64,000 nucleotides of DNA from Robertmurraya dakarensis (GTDB lineage Bacteria; Bacillota; Bacilli; Bacillales; Cytobacillaceae): contig NZ_LT707409.1 of the NCBI RefSeq assembly GCF_900156875.1, positions 1,652,046-1,716,045 on the forward strand, given 5' to 3'. Positions 24,923-33,608 of this stretch are shown here, in pieces. The notes beneath the pieces are model-generated. The model had not been told where the DNA came from. It saw nothing but the letters and a program-made list of their open reading frames with translations, and did not search any database. The position numbers were made by a program, and so were the translations under genes. Each line of letters opens with the position of its first letter. The stretch's first letter is position 1.

Positions 24923-26923
24923 TTAAAATAGTTTTTCCCTGTTCTTTTCATTCATTTTGTTTGCGAGTTCCACAAAGAATGGAAGTGATTCAGGATTACT
25001 CATTGAATCAGGATTAATGACTTTTTCCATCTCAAATCCAAGCAGTAATTTACGAATCGGAACCTCCATTTTCTTTCCGTTGAGCGTCTTAGGTATATCA
25101 TTTACTTGATAGATTTTATCAGGCATGAAACGAGGTGAAATTTCTGCTCTGATTTTCTCTCTTATCGATTTTTCCAACTCGTCATTTAATGTAATTCCAT
25201 CCTTTAGAACGACGAATAAGATGAGAGATGTTTCACGGCCAAGCACTTCAAGGTCAATGACCAGACCTTCCATAACATCTTCGATTCCTTCAACAATGCG
25301 ATAAATGTCGCTCGTACCCATTCGCACACCAGATCTGTTGATAGTAGAGTCAGATCTTCCGTAAATGACACAGCTGCCGTTTTCACTGATTCTAATCCAA
25401 TCTCCATGCTTCCAAACATTTGGGTACGTGTCGTAATAACTATTAAAATATCGTTTATTTTCATGGTCATTCCAAAAGTATAACGGCATGGACGGCATCG
25501 GTTTGGTAATAACGAGCTCTCCTACTTCATTAACTAGAGAATTGCCTTGTTCATCAAAAGCCTCAGCATGAACACCAAGCATCCTTCCTTGAATTTCACC
25601 TATTCTTACTGGAAAAAACGGAACTCCTCCCACAAACCCAGTACATACATCAGTACCACCGCTGGAAGAGCTGAGCCAAAGATCCTCTTTTATATTTTCA
25701 TAGACCCAGCGGAATCCGTCCTCTGTTAACGGAGCACCAGTTGAACCAATTCCTCTTAACGTCGATAAATCATATTTTTCCTTTGGCTTTACTCCAGCTT
25801 TTAAAGAATTGATCAGGAAAGGGGCGCTTGTCCCGAAATCCGTAATTCCTACGTCCTCTACTAAATCCCAAAGCACTTCCATGTCGGGGTAACCGGGACT
25901 GCCATCATATAAAACGATTGAAGAACCTGTAATCAAGCTTCCTACTAATAAATTCCACATTACCCAGCCAGTCGTAGTAAACTGAAAGGTGATTTGATCT
26001 GGTGTTGAGTTTTTATGGAGTTTCATCGTTTTTAAATGTTCGACTAACATCCCGCCATGTCCATGAACAATTGGTTTCGGCATGCCGGTTGTGCCCGATG
26101 AATAGACAATCCATAACGGATGATCGAACGGAAGGCTCTCAAAAGACAACTCTGCCTCTTGAGCCACTAATTCATCCCATGAATGAACATGGTCAAGCTT
26201 CACATCAAGTTCATCTTTTTCAACATAGTTTACGAGGATGGTATGTTTCAGCGTACCTCGCAGGTCTTTTTGCAGCTGTGCAACAACTTCACTTTTATCA
26301 AATGTCTTGCCATTATAGTGATAGCCATCAACAGCGAATAATACGACAGGGTCAATCTGCTTAAAGCGGTCTACTACACTTCTTGCACCGAAGTCAGGTG
26401 AACAGCTGGACCAAATGGCACCGATGCTCGCGGATGCCAAAAAAGCAATAACCGTTTCCGGAATATTCGGCATATAAGAAGCAACACGATCTCCCGGCTT
26501 GACACCCAGCTCTTTTAAAGAACGTGCTAGTGCAGCTACCTTCTTTTCTAACTCATTCCAGCTGATCTCTTTCCGTCTGATTTTTTCAGAACGAAAATAG
26601 ATCGCGGTTTTGTCACCTTGGTTATTCTTAAGAATATTCTCTGCATAATTAAGCCTAGATCCTGTAAACCATTTAGCACCAGGCATTTGTCTGCTTTCTA
26701 ACACCTGATCATACTTTCGAAAAGCCTTTACCTCACAAAAATCCCACACAGTTGCCCAAAACTCTTCTAATTCATTAACTGACCATTTCCACAACTCATT
26801 GTAATCTGTAAATGTTAAACCTTTTGTTTCTTTAAGCCAATTCATATAGCGATAGAGAATCGTATTCTCGATGTCAGACTGAGATGGAGCCCAAATCACT
26901 TCACCTTCTGTTTTTGAATTCAT
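24923..26923 (-). CDS. Acetoacetate-CoA ligase (copy 1)
   Basis: About 666 residues, the length of acetoacetyl-CoA synthetases. It has the N-terminal ACS-type region, VYSSGTTGMPKPIVHGHGG, FGTSAPFLINSLKAG, GRSDSTINRSGVRMGTSDIY and the C-terminal catalytic lysine in TLNGKKMEVPIRK. The reaction is ATP + acetoacetate + CoA to acetoacetyl-CoA. Two adjacent ATGs (26926, 26923) follow GGGGAG; I use the second for spacing. It is 40 nt downstream of a ligase gene in an ALDH-ACAD-ligase-AACS run, so acetoacetate made by the pathway is probably recovered here. A second copy lies at 42825-44810. Confidence 0.92.
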   Translation of the reverse strand: MNSKTEGEVIWAPSQSDIENTILYRYMNWLKETKGLTFTDYNELWKWSVNELEEFWATVWDFCEVKAFRKYDQVLESRQMPGAKWFTGSRLNYAENILKNNQGDKTAIYFRSEKIRRKEISWNELEKKVAALARSLKELGVKPGDRVASYMPNIPETVIAFLASASIGAIWSSCSPDFGARSVVDRFKQIDPVVLFAVDGYHYNGKTFDKSEVVAQLQKDLRGTLKHTILVNYVEKDELDVKLDHVHSWDELVAQEAELSFESLPFDHPLWIVYSSGTTGMPKPIVHGHGGMLVEHLKTMKLHKNSTPDQITFQFTTTGWVMWNLLVGSLITGSSIVLYDGSPGYPDMEVLWDLVEDVGITDFGTSAPFLINSLKAGVKPKEKYDLSTLRGIGSTGAPLTEDGFRWVYENIKEDLWLSSSSGGTDVCTGFVGGVPFFPVRIGEIQGRMLGVHAEAFDEQGNSLVNEVGELVITKPMPSMPLYFWNDHENKRYFNSYYDTYPNVWKHGDWIRISENGSCVIYGRSDSTINRSGVRMGTSDIYRIVEGIEDVMEGLVIDLEVLGRETSLILFVVLKDGITLNDELEKSIREKIRAEISPRFMPDKIYQVNDIPKTLNGKKMEVPIRKLLLGFEMEKVINPDSMSNPESLPFFVELANKMNEKNREKLF

Positions 26924-26962
26924 CATTAACTCCCCTTCCCTTCTATATCTCATTTTTTTCTA

Positions 26963-28492
26963 TTAATTAACAGCCATTTCTTGATATTGCTGTCTTAGTT
27001 GATATTTCAAAACCTTACCTGATGCATTACGAGGTAATTCGTCGATTTCATAGATCACGCGAGGAATTTTATAGCCTGCAAGTTGTTGCCGGCAAAAATG
27101 CTGAAGTTCTTCATGATCAATTTTCTTACCATCTTTTGGAACGATAATAGCAGCGACTGTCTCCCCCCATACTTCGTGCGGTACACCAATTACAGCGGCT
27201 TCAAGGATGTCCGGATGCTTATAAAGCGTATGTTCAACTTCATTTGAATAGACATTTTCCCCGCCCGAAATAATCATATCCTTCTTCCTGTCAACAAGTG
27301 TCATGAAACCCTCTTCATCGATTTGTGCTAAATCACCCGTATGAAGCCAGCCATCGCGGAGTGCTTTTTTCGTTTCTTCTGGTTTTTTGTAGTACTCCTT
27401 CATCATACTTTCACCCTTGATGATCAACTCTCCAACTTCTCCGGGTTTAACATCCTCACCATTTTCATCTACCACTCTCGCATCAAAGAAATTATTTGGC
27501 CTTCCTGATGCACCAAGCTTTGTCTTATGGTCTTCAGGTGAAAGAGATATGCCCCCTGGACCACCTTCTGTTAATCCGCACATATTCCAAAACTGGTCCG
27601 TTTTGAACATTTTCATTACTTGCTGCAGTAACGCTACCGGCATCGGTGCTGCACCGTACCCGCATAACCTTATACTCGATAAATCATATTTTTCCCAATC
27701 TTGAACTTGCAGCAAATAGTTATACATGGTTGGAACCCCAAAGAACAAGGTAATTTTATACTTTTCAATTTCTCTTAGAGTCTGCTCAGCATTAAATTCT
27801 TGGTGAATGATTTGCGTGCATCCTAAGAAAGTTGCCGTATTCAAGTAGATATTTAATTGCGCTGAGTGAAATAAAGGGGCGATATGAAATAAATTGTCAT
27901 GTTGATCCATTTTATAGCGAACCATTGCACTAAAGCCTACATGCAAGATACGGTGGTGATCGAGAACAACGCCTTTTGGCAAACCAGTTGTCCCGGAAGT
28001 ATATAGAATTTCTGCATCATCTGTTTCCACGACACCTGCATTTGGGTTGTCAATAGAGGAACTTTTAAATTCTGATAGTAAGACTTGATTGTCTTTCTTT
28101 ATACAACCGACAATGACCTGAAGCTGTATTTTCTCGTTACCACCTGCTGCTCCCGAAACGATGTCAGCTAAATCTTCATCAGCGAAGATCAAGACCGAAT
28201 CGGAATCATCAATGATATATCTTGCTTCATGTGAGGTCAGCCGGAAATTAATCGGAACCGCTACGCCTCCAGCCTTTAAAATAGCAAAATATACAAATGC
28301 AAACTGATCAGAGTTCTTCATCATGAGAGAGACCTTGTCCCCTTTCTTGATCCCAAACTTGATCAATGCATGTGCAATAGAGTTGACTTGTTGATTATAT
28401 TCACCGTAGGTATATTCTTTATCTTTAAAAATAATAGCCGTTTTCCCGGGGTTGTTCCGGGCATTTCTTTCTAGTCCATCAAATAAATTCAT
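26963..28492 (-). CDS. Long-chain-type acyl-CoA ligase (copy 2)
   Basis: About 509 residues from ATG 28492 (AAGGAG 9 nt upstream; the ORF opens at a TTG 9 nt earlier). Motifs: LYTSGTTGLPKGVVLDHHR, HTGDLAQIDEEG, DRKKDMIISGGENVY and NASGKVLKYQL with the catalytic lysine. Near-identical segments are shared with copy 1 (for example MMKNSDQFAFVY). The gene order ACAD then ligase is the same in both cassettes. Differences are concentrated in the N-terminal substrate-binding two thirds, so the copies may differ in acyl preference. Confidence 0.9.
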   Translation of the reverse strand: MNLFDGLERNARNNPGKTAIIFKDKEYTYGEYNQQVNSIAHALIKFGIKKGDKVSLMMKNSDQFAFVYFAILKAGGVAVPINFRLTSHEARYIIDDSDSVLIFADEDLADIVSGAAGGNEKIQLQVIVGCIKKDNQVLLSEFKSSSIDNPNAGVVETDDAEILYTSGTTGLPKGVVLDHHRILHVGFSAMVRYKMDQHDNLFHIAPLFHSAQLNIYLNTATFLGCTQIIHQEFNAEQTLREIEKYKITLFFGVPTMYNYLLQVQDWEKYDLSSIRLCGYGAAPMPVALLQQVMKMFKTDQFWNMCGLTEGGPGGISLSPEDHKTKLGASGRPNNFFDARVVDENGEDVKPGEVGELIIKGESMMKEYYKKPEETKKALRDGWLHTGDLAQIDEEGFMTLVDRKKDMIISGGENVYSNEVEHTLYKHPDILEAAVIGVPHEVWGETVAAIIVPKDGKKIDHEELQHFCRQQLAGYKIPRVIYEIDELPRNASGKVLKYQLRQQYQEMAVN

Positions 28493-28588
28493 TTCTTGCA
28501 ACTCCTTATCATGTAAGTATCACCATGCAGCCAAGGGTACATTAAGAACAGTGCATCCTGTTCCTAAATCCCCACTTATGAAAAAAGT

Positions 28589-29734
28589 TTATAGAGATAA
28601 ATTTTTAGCGATAATTTGCTTCATAATCTCATTTGTACCTGCATAGATCGAGAAGACAGCAACATCACGATATCTTCTAGCAATCTCATATTCTTCCATA
28701 TATCCGTATCCACCATGAAGCTGCATACATTCTGTAGCGACAGTTTGAAGCATATCGGTTGTCCACCACTTCGCCATTGACACTTCATTGACGACATTCT
28801 TTTTCGCCATATGATCGGTAATTAATTGATCAACAAAGGTTTCACCAATTTTAATTTGCGTAGCCATCTCAGCTATTTTAAATTGAGTATTCTGAAATTT
28901 GCTGATCGGTTTGCCAAAAGCAGTTCTTTGCTTAATATAATCGAGCGTAAGCTCAAGCATTTTTTTCGCACTCGCAATCGCATTGATCGCCACAACCAGA
29001 CGCTCTTGCTGCAGCTTTTGCATTAAATAATAAAAGCCTTTTCCTTCTTGACCAATTAAATTCTCCTGTGGAACAACGGCATCTTCAAAAATCAACTCGG
29101 CCGTGTCATTAGCATGCTGTCCTACTTTACGCAGCTTTTTCCCCTTCCTAAATCCTGGCGTTCCTTCCTCTACCACAATAAGGCTGATTCCCTTATGACG
29201 AGGCTTAGCGTTTGGATCTGTGACGCAGACAACCACAACAAAGTTAGCTGAATATCCGTTTGTAATAAATGTTTTTTCACCGTTTATAACATAGTGGTCA
29301 CCCTTTTTTTGTGCGGTTGTTTTCACCGCCGCTAAATCTGAACCAGTCCCAGGCTCTGTCATCGCAATGGCAGAGATCATCTCTCCACTGATGGCTTTCG
29401 GCAGCCACTTTGCCTTTTGTTCTTCTGACCCAAATTCATCAATATATGGAATAACAATGTCATTATGTAAACCGATTCCCCCGAGGCCGCTTCCAATTTT
29501 TTCGATTTCTTCCGACATCACTACAGAATATCCAAAGTCTGCATTAAAACCACCATATTTCTCATCTACCCATGGGCATAAAAAACCTTGTTCCCCAGCT
29601 TTCTTCCAAAATGATTTCGGAACTTGTTTTGCCTTTTCCCACTCCTCATAATAAGGAACAGCATTTTGTTCAAGGAATTTCTGAAATGATTTTCGGAAAA
29701 TTTCATGTTCTTCACTTAGATAGGCTTTTGTCAT
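28589..29734 (-). CDS. Acyl-CoA dehydrogenase, long-chain type (copy 2)
   Basis: About 381 residues from ATG 29734 (AAGGAG 8 nt upstream). Segments: AMTEPGTGSDLAAVKTTA, FITNGYSANFVVVV, YIKQRTAFGKPISKFQNTQ and SIYAGTNEIMK. As in copy 1, the catalytic base is predicted to be Glu in QQERLVVAIN and not the YEGT position, which is Ala. Full-length similarity to copy 1 is very high by eye. It follows the aldehyde dehydrogenase gene, with a perfect 11-bp hairpin in between. Confidence 0.9.
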   Translation of the reverse strand: MTKAYLSEEHEIFRKSFQKFLEQNAVPYYEEWEKAKQVPKSFWKKAGEQGFLCPWVDEKYGGFNADFGYSVVMSEEIEKIGSGLGGIGLHNDIVIPYIDEFGSEEQKAKWLPKAISGEMISAIAMTEPGTGSDLAAVKTTAQKKGDHYVINGEKTFITNGYSANFVVVVCVTDPNAKPRHKGISLIVVEEGTPGFRKGKKLRKVGQHANDTAELIFEDAVVPQENLIGQEGKGFYYLMQKLQQERLVVAINAIASAKKMLELTLDYIKQRTAFGKPISKFQNTQFKIAEMATQIKIGETFVDQLITDHMAKKNVVNEVSMAKWWTTDMLQTVATECMQLHGGYGYMEEYEIARRYRDVAVFSIYAGTNEIMKQIIAKNLSL

Positions 29735-29773
29735 ATCTCCCACTCCTTCAAAATTGGTTTACTTCAAATGAAT

Positions 29774-29800
29774 CTAGGAGGATGGGGTTCATCCTCCTAG
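29774..29800 (-). other. Perfect 11-bp intercistronic hairpin
   Basis: CTAGGAGGATG and CATCCTCCTAG around a 5-nt loop, between the aldehyde dehydrogenase stop and the ACAD ribosome site. On the minus strand no U-run follows (ATTCATTTG), so it resembles the 17165 hairpin: a processing or stability element. Confidence 0.6.
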
Positions 29801-29828
29801 AAAAAAACAGGATTAATGGACGTTAAAC

Positions 29829-31250
29829 TTATTTTTTCTTAACCATAATGGTCTTCGTATTTGTATACTCCGCAATTCCATCAAGTGAATGTTCCACCCC
29901 AATACCAGACTGTTTATGTCCGCCAAACGGGAAGTGCGGCGAAAGCACTTGTGCTTCATTAATCCAGACTGTTCCTGTATCAAGCCTCTCTGCAATAGAG
30001 CGAGCACGGTCTAAATCATTTCCCCATACGGAGCCGCCAAGTCCATATTCTGTATTATTGGCTCTCGCAATCACTTCTTCATAATCACTGTATTTTAATA
30101 CTGGCAATACTGGTCCGAACGCTTCTTCTACCACAACCCTAGAATCTTCAGGCGGATTGTCTACAATTGTAACCGGTATAAAGTAGCCGTTACCTTCTTC
30201 AATCTCACCGCCGCATACGATATTGAATCCAGACTTTTTGGTATCCTCAATCAAATCTTTTACTTTTTCAAATTGCATTTTATTTTGAAGCGGTCCAATC
30301 TGTGATGCTGGATCTAATCCATTGCCGACCTTCACCGTTTTCGCAAACTGTACCAATTCTTTTAAAAATTCATCATAGATTTTTTCATGAACGAATAGTC
30401 GTTTTGTTGCAATACAAACTTGAGCGGTATTACGGAAAGCCGCCCAAAAGATCGGTTCCACAATTTCCTTCGGATTTGCATCCTCCAGTACGATTGCAGC
30501 ATCGTTTCCACCAAGCTCTAATGTGACGCGCTTTAAAGTACCTGAAGCACTCTTCATTACTTTTTTACCTGTAGCCGTTGAACCTGTGAAGCTAATCTTA
30601 TTTATATCTGGATGTTCGGTCATCCACTGTCCCAGTTCATTACCTCCAGAAACGACATTCAGCACACCTGGCGGGAAAATATCTCTTGCAATTTCACCAA
30701 GCAATAACGCAGTAATTGGTGTGGTTGGAGCCGGCTTAATTACTACTGGATTCCCTGTAAGTAAAGCAGGAGTAATTTTCCATATAGCAAGCGTTACCGG
30801 GAAATTCCACGGTACGATTAATCCCGCAACACCAAGTGGTGTGTGTACTTTTTCGACAAAGTGATGCTCCTTATCCTCAAGGATTTCACGCGGCAGACGT
30901 TTCTGTGCTAACGCTTTACAAGTCTTGGCAGCTCCAATAACCTCACCAATAGCACCTTGTAAAGGTCTTCCCATTTCTAATGTAAAGAGATTTCCTATTT
31001 CTTCACTTCTCTTGCTGAATGCATCAGCAAACTCTTCTAATTTTGCTGCTCGTTCATCTACAGAAAGTGCTGCCCATTTTGGGAAAGCTTCACGAGCAGC
31101 TCTTACAGCATTATTTAAGTCTTCTTGGGTGGCGTCTGGAACTTGTGCAACTACTTCTTCTGTTGCCGGATTTAGTACCTTTATCGTCTTTTCTGATGTA
31201 ACGCCTTTTCCATTAATCGTCATTGAAAATTCTCTTGTAACCGTATTCAT
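29829..31250 (-). CDS. Aldehyde dehydrogenase (NAD(P)+-dependent)
   Basis: A 473-residue ALDH-superfamily enzyme. It shows VPWNFPVTLAIWKI, the nucleotide-loop FTGSTATGKKVM, the general base in LELGGNDAAIVL, the nucleophile Cys in NTAQVCIATKRL and the EEAFGPVLPV motif. It oxidises an aldehyde to the acid, which the downstream ligase could then activate; an alcohol- or aldehyde-derived substrate for this cassette is therefore plausible. GGGGGAG precedes the ATG. An upstream TATAAT-like box near 31286 may give it its own promoter. Confidence 0.92.
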   Translation of the reverse strand: MNTVTREFSMTINGKGVTSEKTIKVLNPATEEVVAQVPDATQEDLNNAVRAAREAFPKWAALSVDERAAKLEEFADAFSKRSEEIGNLFTLEMGRPLQGAIGEVIGAAKTCKALAQKRLPREILEDKEHHFVEKVHTPLGVAGLIVPWNFPVTLAIWKITPALLTGNPVVIKPAPTTPITALLLGEIARDIFPPGVLNVVSGGNELGQWMTEHPDINKISFTGSTATGKKVMKSASGTLKRVTLELGGNDAAIVLEDANPKEIVEPIFWAAFRNTAQVCIATKRLFVHEKIYDEFLKELVQFAKTVKVGNGLDPASQIGPLQNKMQFEKVKDLIEDTKKSGFNIVCGGEIEEGNGYFIPVTIVDNPPEDSRVVVEEAFGPVLPVLKYSDYEEVIARANNTEYGLGGSVWGNDLDRARSIAERLDTGTVWINEAQVLSPHFPFGGHKQSGIGVEHSLDGIAEYTNTKTIMVKKK

Positions 31251-31340
31251 TTTTCTCCCCCACTCATCTTTTTTAATTTTTAGAAAACACTATATTATAC
31301 TTATCAACTAAGCAGCTAAAAAATGACAAAACTATTTTTG

Positions 31341-31439
31341 TTATTTTCTCCATTCAAAGTCCATCGTCAGCAGAACGATTACTGATGCAGCGATCACGAT
31401 ATGCCACCCATAATATGTACGTCTGCTGTTCGTTTTCAT
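31341..31439 (-). CDS. Small ORF resembling the N-terminus of an MFS transporter
   Basis: A 32-residue ORF with an excellent ribosome site (AGGGAGGTG, then ATG 31439). It encodes MKTNSRRTYYGWHIVIAAS followed by a hydrophobic stretch and a charged tail. The Tyr-Tyr-Gly-Trp-x-Ile-Val pattern is how many major-facilitator proteins begin, but the frame stops after one hydrophobic segment and no MFS sequence continues in any frame I read. It is either a remnant of a lost transporter or a genuine single-helix small protein. It lies 90 nt upstream of the ALDH gene in the same direction. Confidence 0.5.
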   Translation of the reverse strand: MKTNSRRTYYGWHIVIAASVIVLLTMDFEWRK

Positions 31440-31490
31440 CGCACCTCCCTTCTTTTTAAAAGAATATCGTAATAATTTTCATAATAATTA

Positions 31491-31507
31491 GAATATACAT
31501 TATATTC
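31491..31507. promoter_or_regulatory. Perfect 7-3-7 palindrome
   Basis: GAATATA, CAT, TATATTC lies about 50 bp upstream of the small ORF at 31439, in an AT-rich promoter-like stretch. It is a candidate operator, but an AT-only arm raises the chance of coincidence. Confidence 0.35.
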
Positions 31508-31617
31508 CACCGCTTTGTAAATAAAGAAAGACTCATATTGTGATAGGAATTGCATATCTTTACATCGATATTAGAATCTGTTAATCTATATTTAAGAATT
31601 TTTAAAAAAATAGGTTA

Positions 31618-31646
31618 TTGCTTTTCTGAAATGAATGTAGTATATT
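31618..31646 (+). promoter_or_regulatory. Sigma-A promoter of leuA
   Basis: TTGCTT, a 17-bp spacer and TATATT, immediately upstream of the T-box leader. A weak CodY-like sequence (12 of 15) overlaps 31597-31611. Confidence 0.65.
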
Positions 31647-31654
31647 AAAAAAAA

Positions 31655-31925
31655 TTTAAAAAATATTAATTGTCTGTGAAAAGGAGCAAGAAAGAACCTT
31701 CTTCTAAAGAGAGCCTGTGGTTGGTGCAAACAGGTGTTGAAATCTTTCCGACTCGCCTTGGAGACATTCTTCTGAACTATTAGTAGGAAGAACGGAACAC
31801 ATTTCGTTATTTTGTGAAGTTAGACCTTAACTTACCGAGGCTGTTTTCGTGAGGGAGCAGCGAATGAGGGTGGTACCGCGAGATATTCTCGCCCCTCAGG
31901 CTAAGTTAAGGTTTTTATTTTTTAT
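31655..31925 (+). ncRNA. T-box riboswitch leader (probably tRNA-Leu)
   Basis: The T-box core GAGGGTGGTACCGCG is at 31866-31880. The antiterminator forms with the following GCGAG/CTCGC and GAGG/CCTC helices (to 31897). The competing terminator pairs CCTTAACTTA (31825-31834) with TAAGTTAAGG (31902-31911), followed by TTTTTATTTTTT. The Stem I distal arm GGTTGGTGCAAAC is near 31730, and a CTC triplet at 31752-31754 is a plausible leucine specifier. Uncharged tRNA would favour antitermination and leuA expression. The specifier assignment is inferred. Confidence 0.93.
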
Positions 31926-31962
31926 AATAACTAACATTTAATTATAAAGGGAGGAATTTATC

Positions 31963-33507
31963 ATGGCAGAAAGAGTGTACTTTTTTGATACAACATTAAG
32001 AGATGGGGAACAAACACCTGGAGTTAGTTTAAACCAAGAGGAAAAGGTAGAAATTGCACTACGTTTAGAACAATTAGGAATTGATGTTATTGAAGCTGGG
32101 TTTGCGGCCGCTTCTCCTGGCGATGCAGAAGCTGTAAGAGCTGTAGCAAAAGCTGTCACAAAGCCAATGGTTGTAAGTCTTGCGAGAGCAAATAAAGCAG
32201 ATATTGATGCGGTTGTTGCTGCACTAAGTGATGTTGATAATACCGGTATTCATGTCTTTATTGCTACATCCCCAATACACCGTGAGAAGAAACTATTAAT
32301 GACAAAAGAACAGGTAGTCGAGCAAGCTGTTGAATGTGTATCTTATGCTGCTAAACACTTCAGCCATGTTGAATTTTCTTGTGAAGATGCGACTCGTACA
32401 GAGTTAGAGTTCCTGGCAGAAGTGACTGAAAAGGTAATCGAAGCAGGTGCTACTGTCATTAATTTACCAGACACAGTTGGGTATACAACGCCTGAAGAAT
32501 ACATCAAGATGTTTACTTATGTACGTGAGCATGCAAAAGGTGCAGAAAATGTCCGCTTTAGCTGTCATTGTCATGATGACCTTGGAATGGCAGTCAGCAA
32601 CAGTATTGCAGCCGTGCAAGCTGGGGTTACACAAGTTGAAGGCTGTGTGAACGGAATTGGAGAACGTGCAGGAAACGTTGCACTTGAAGAAGTAGCAGCA
32701 TTGCTAGAAACACGCAAAGACTATTATCAAAAAGAAACTGGCATCAACTTAAAAGAAATTGCGAAAACTAGTAAACTTATCAGCAGAATTACAGGAATCA
32801 GCATTCCTCCAAACAAAGCGGTAGTAGGTCATAATGCATTTGCTCACTCTTCTGGAATTCACCAAGATGGGGTGATCAAGGATAAATCTACTTACGAGAT
32901 CATGACACCTGAAAGTGTTGGTTTCTTAGAAACGAAGCTTGTTCTAGGAAAGCTTTCTGGAAGAAATGCGCTTAAGCAAAGATATGAGGAGCTTGGCTAC
33001 TCTATTGGTGCAGAGGAATTAAAAGAAGTATTCAAGAAGTATAAAGAGCTTGCTGACCGCAAAAAGGAAATCTTTGATGAAGACATTATCGCACTTTTAG
33101 AAACACAGCCATCTAAAAGCAATGTAAATGTGTATACATTTAAAGATGTCAGCTTACAAGTCCTGCCAAACAACAAGGATTACCGTGCATTCGTGAATAT
33201 TGAAAATAATCAAGATGGTACAGTGATTGAAGGAGTTGGCGAAGGTAACGGTCCAGTTGATGCAATCTACAAAGGGATTGACCAAGGATTGAACATCGAT
33301 GTTGAGCTAATCGACTATACGATTAAATCCATCTCAAAAGGGAAAGACTCCATTGGAGAAGTACATGTTAAAATAAAACACGGAGAGTCTTTATACCAAG
33401 GTAGAGCCATTAACGTAGATATTATCTTTGCTAGTGCAAGTGCCTATATTGATGCTATTAATAGGTTTGTGAGCACACAGCAAAATGTGGAAATTGTTAA
33501 CAAATAA
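31963..33507 (+). CDS. leuA: 2-isopropylmalate synthase
   Basis: A 514-residue enzyme that condenses acetyl-CoA with 2-oxoisovalerate, the first step of leucine synthesis. It has FFDTTLRDGEQTPG at the N-terminus, the metal-binding HCHDDLGMA, and NGIGERAGNVALEE. The C-terminal LeuA regulatory domain (about 390-510, EGVGEGNGPVDA) for leucine feedback is present, so it is full length. AGGGAGGA precedes the ATG. It is controlled by the T-box leader and ends at a strong terminator, so it is a lone leuA and not part of an ilv-leu operon in this window. It lies beside leucine-degradation genes on the other strand. Confidence 0.94.
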   Translation: MAERVYFFDTTLRDGEQTPGVSLNQEEKVEIALRLEQLGIDVIEAGFAAASPGDAEAVRAVAKAVTKPMVVSLARANKADIDAVVAALSDVDNTGIHVFIATSPIHREKKLLMTKEQVVEQAVECVSYAAKHFSHVEFSCEDATRTELEFLAEVTEKVIEAGATVINLPDTVGYTTPEEYIKMFTYVREHAKGAENVRFSCHCHDDLGMAVSNSIAAVQAGVTQVEGCVNGIGERAGNVALEEVAALLETRKDYYQKETGINLKEIAKTSKLISRITGISIPPNKAVVGHNAFAHSSGIHQDGVIKDKSTYEIMTPESVGFLETKLVLGKLSGRNALKQRYEELGYSIGAEELKEVFKKYKELADRKKEIFDEDIIALLETQPSKSNVNVYTFKDVSLQVLPNNKDYRAFVNIENNQDGTVIEGVGEGNGPVDAIYKGIDQGLNIDVELIDYTIKSISKGKDSIGEVHVKIKHGESLYQGRAINVDIIFASASAYIDAINRFVSTQQNVEIVNK

Positions 33508-33520
33508 TAGAAAATGAAAT

Positions 33521-33604
33521 ATCCATCAGCAGCATGTTACTGGTCGAAGGGCAAAGCCCCTGACCAAACAAGCCCAGGCTGCTGATGGATTTTATTTTTA
33601 TTTT
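33521..33604. terminator. Large compound terminator hairpin
   Basis: The outer arms ATCCATCAGCAGC (33521-33533) and GCTGCTGATGGAT are perfect 13-bp partners. Inside is a second stem, TGGTC/GACCA with GGGC/GCCC. A T-rich tract follows on the plus strand, so it terminates leuA; it also lies at the end of the converging carboxylase operon. Confidence 0.8.
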
Positions 33605-33608
33605 ACCC

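Noticed and set aside
31597-31611. CodY-like sequence before the leuA promoter
   Set aside because: Only 12 of 15 matches with a run of A; mentioned with the promoter but not called as a site.
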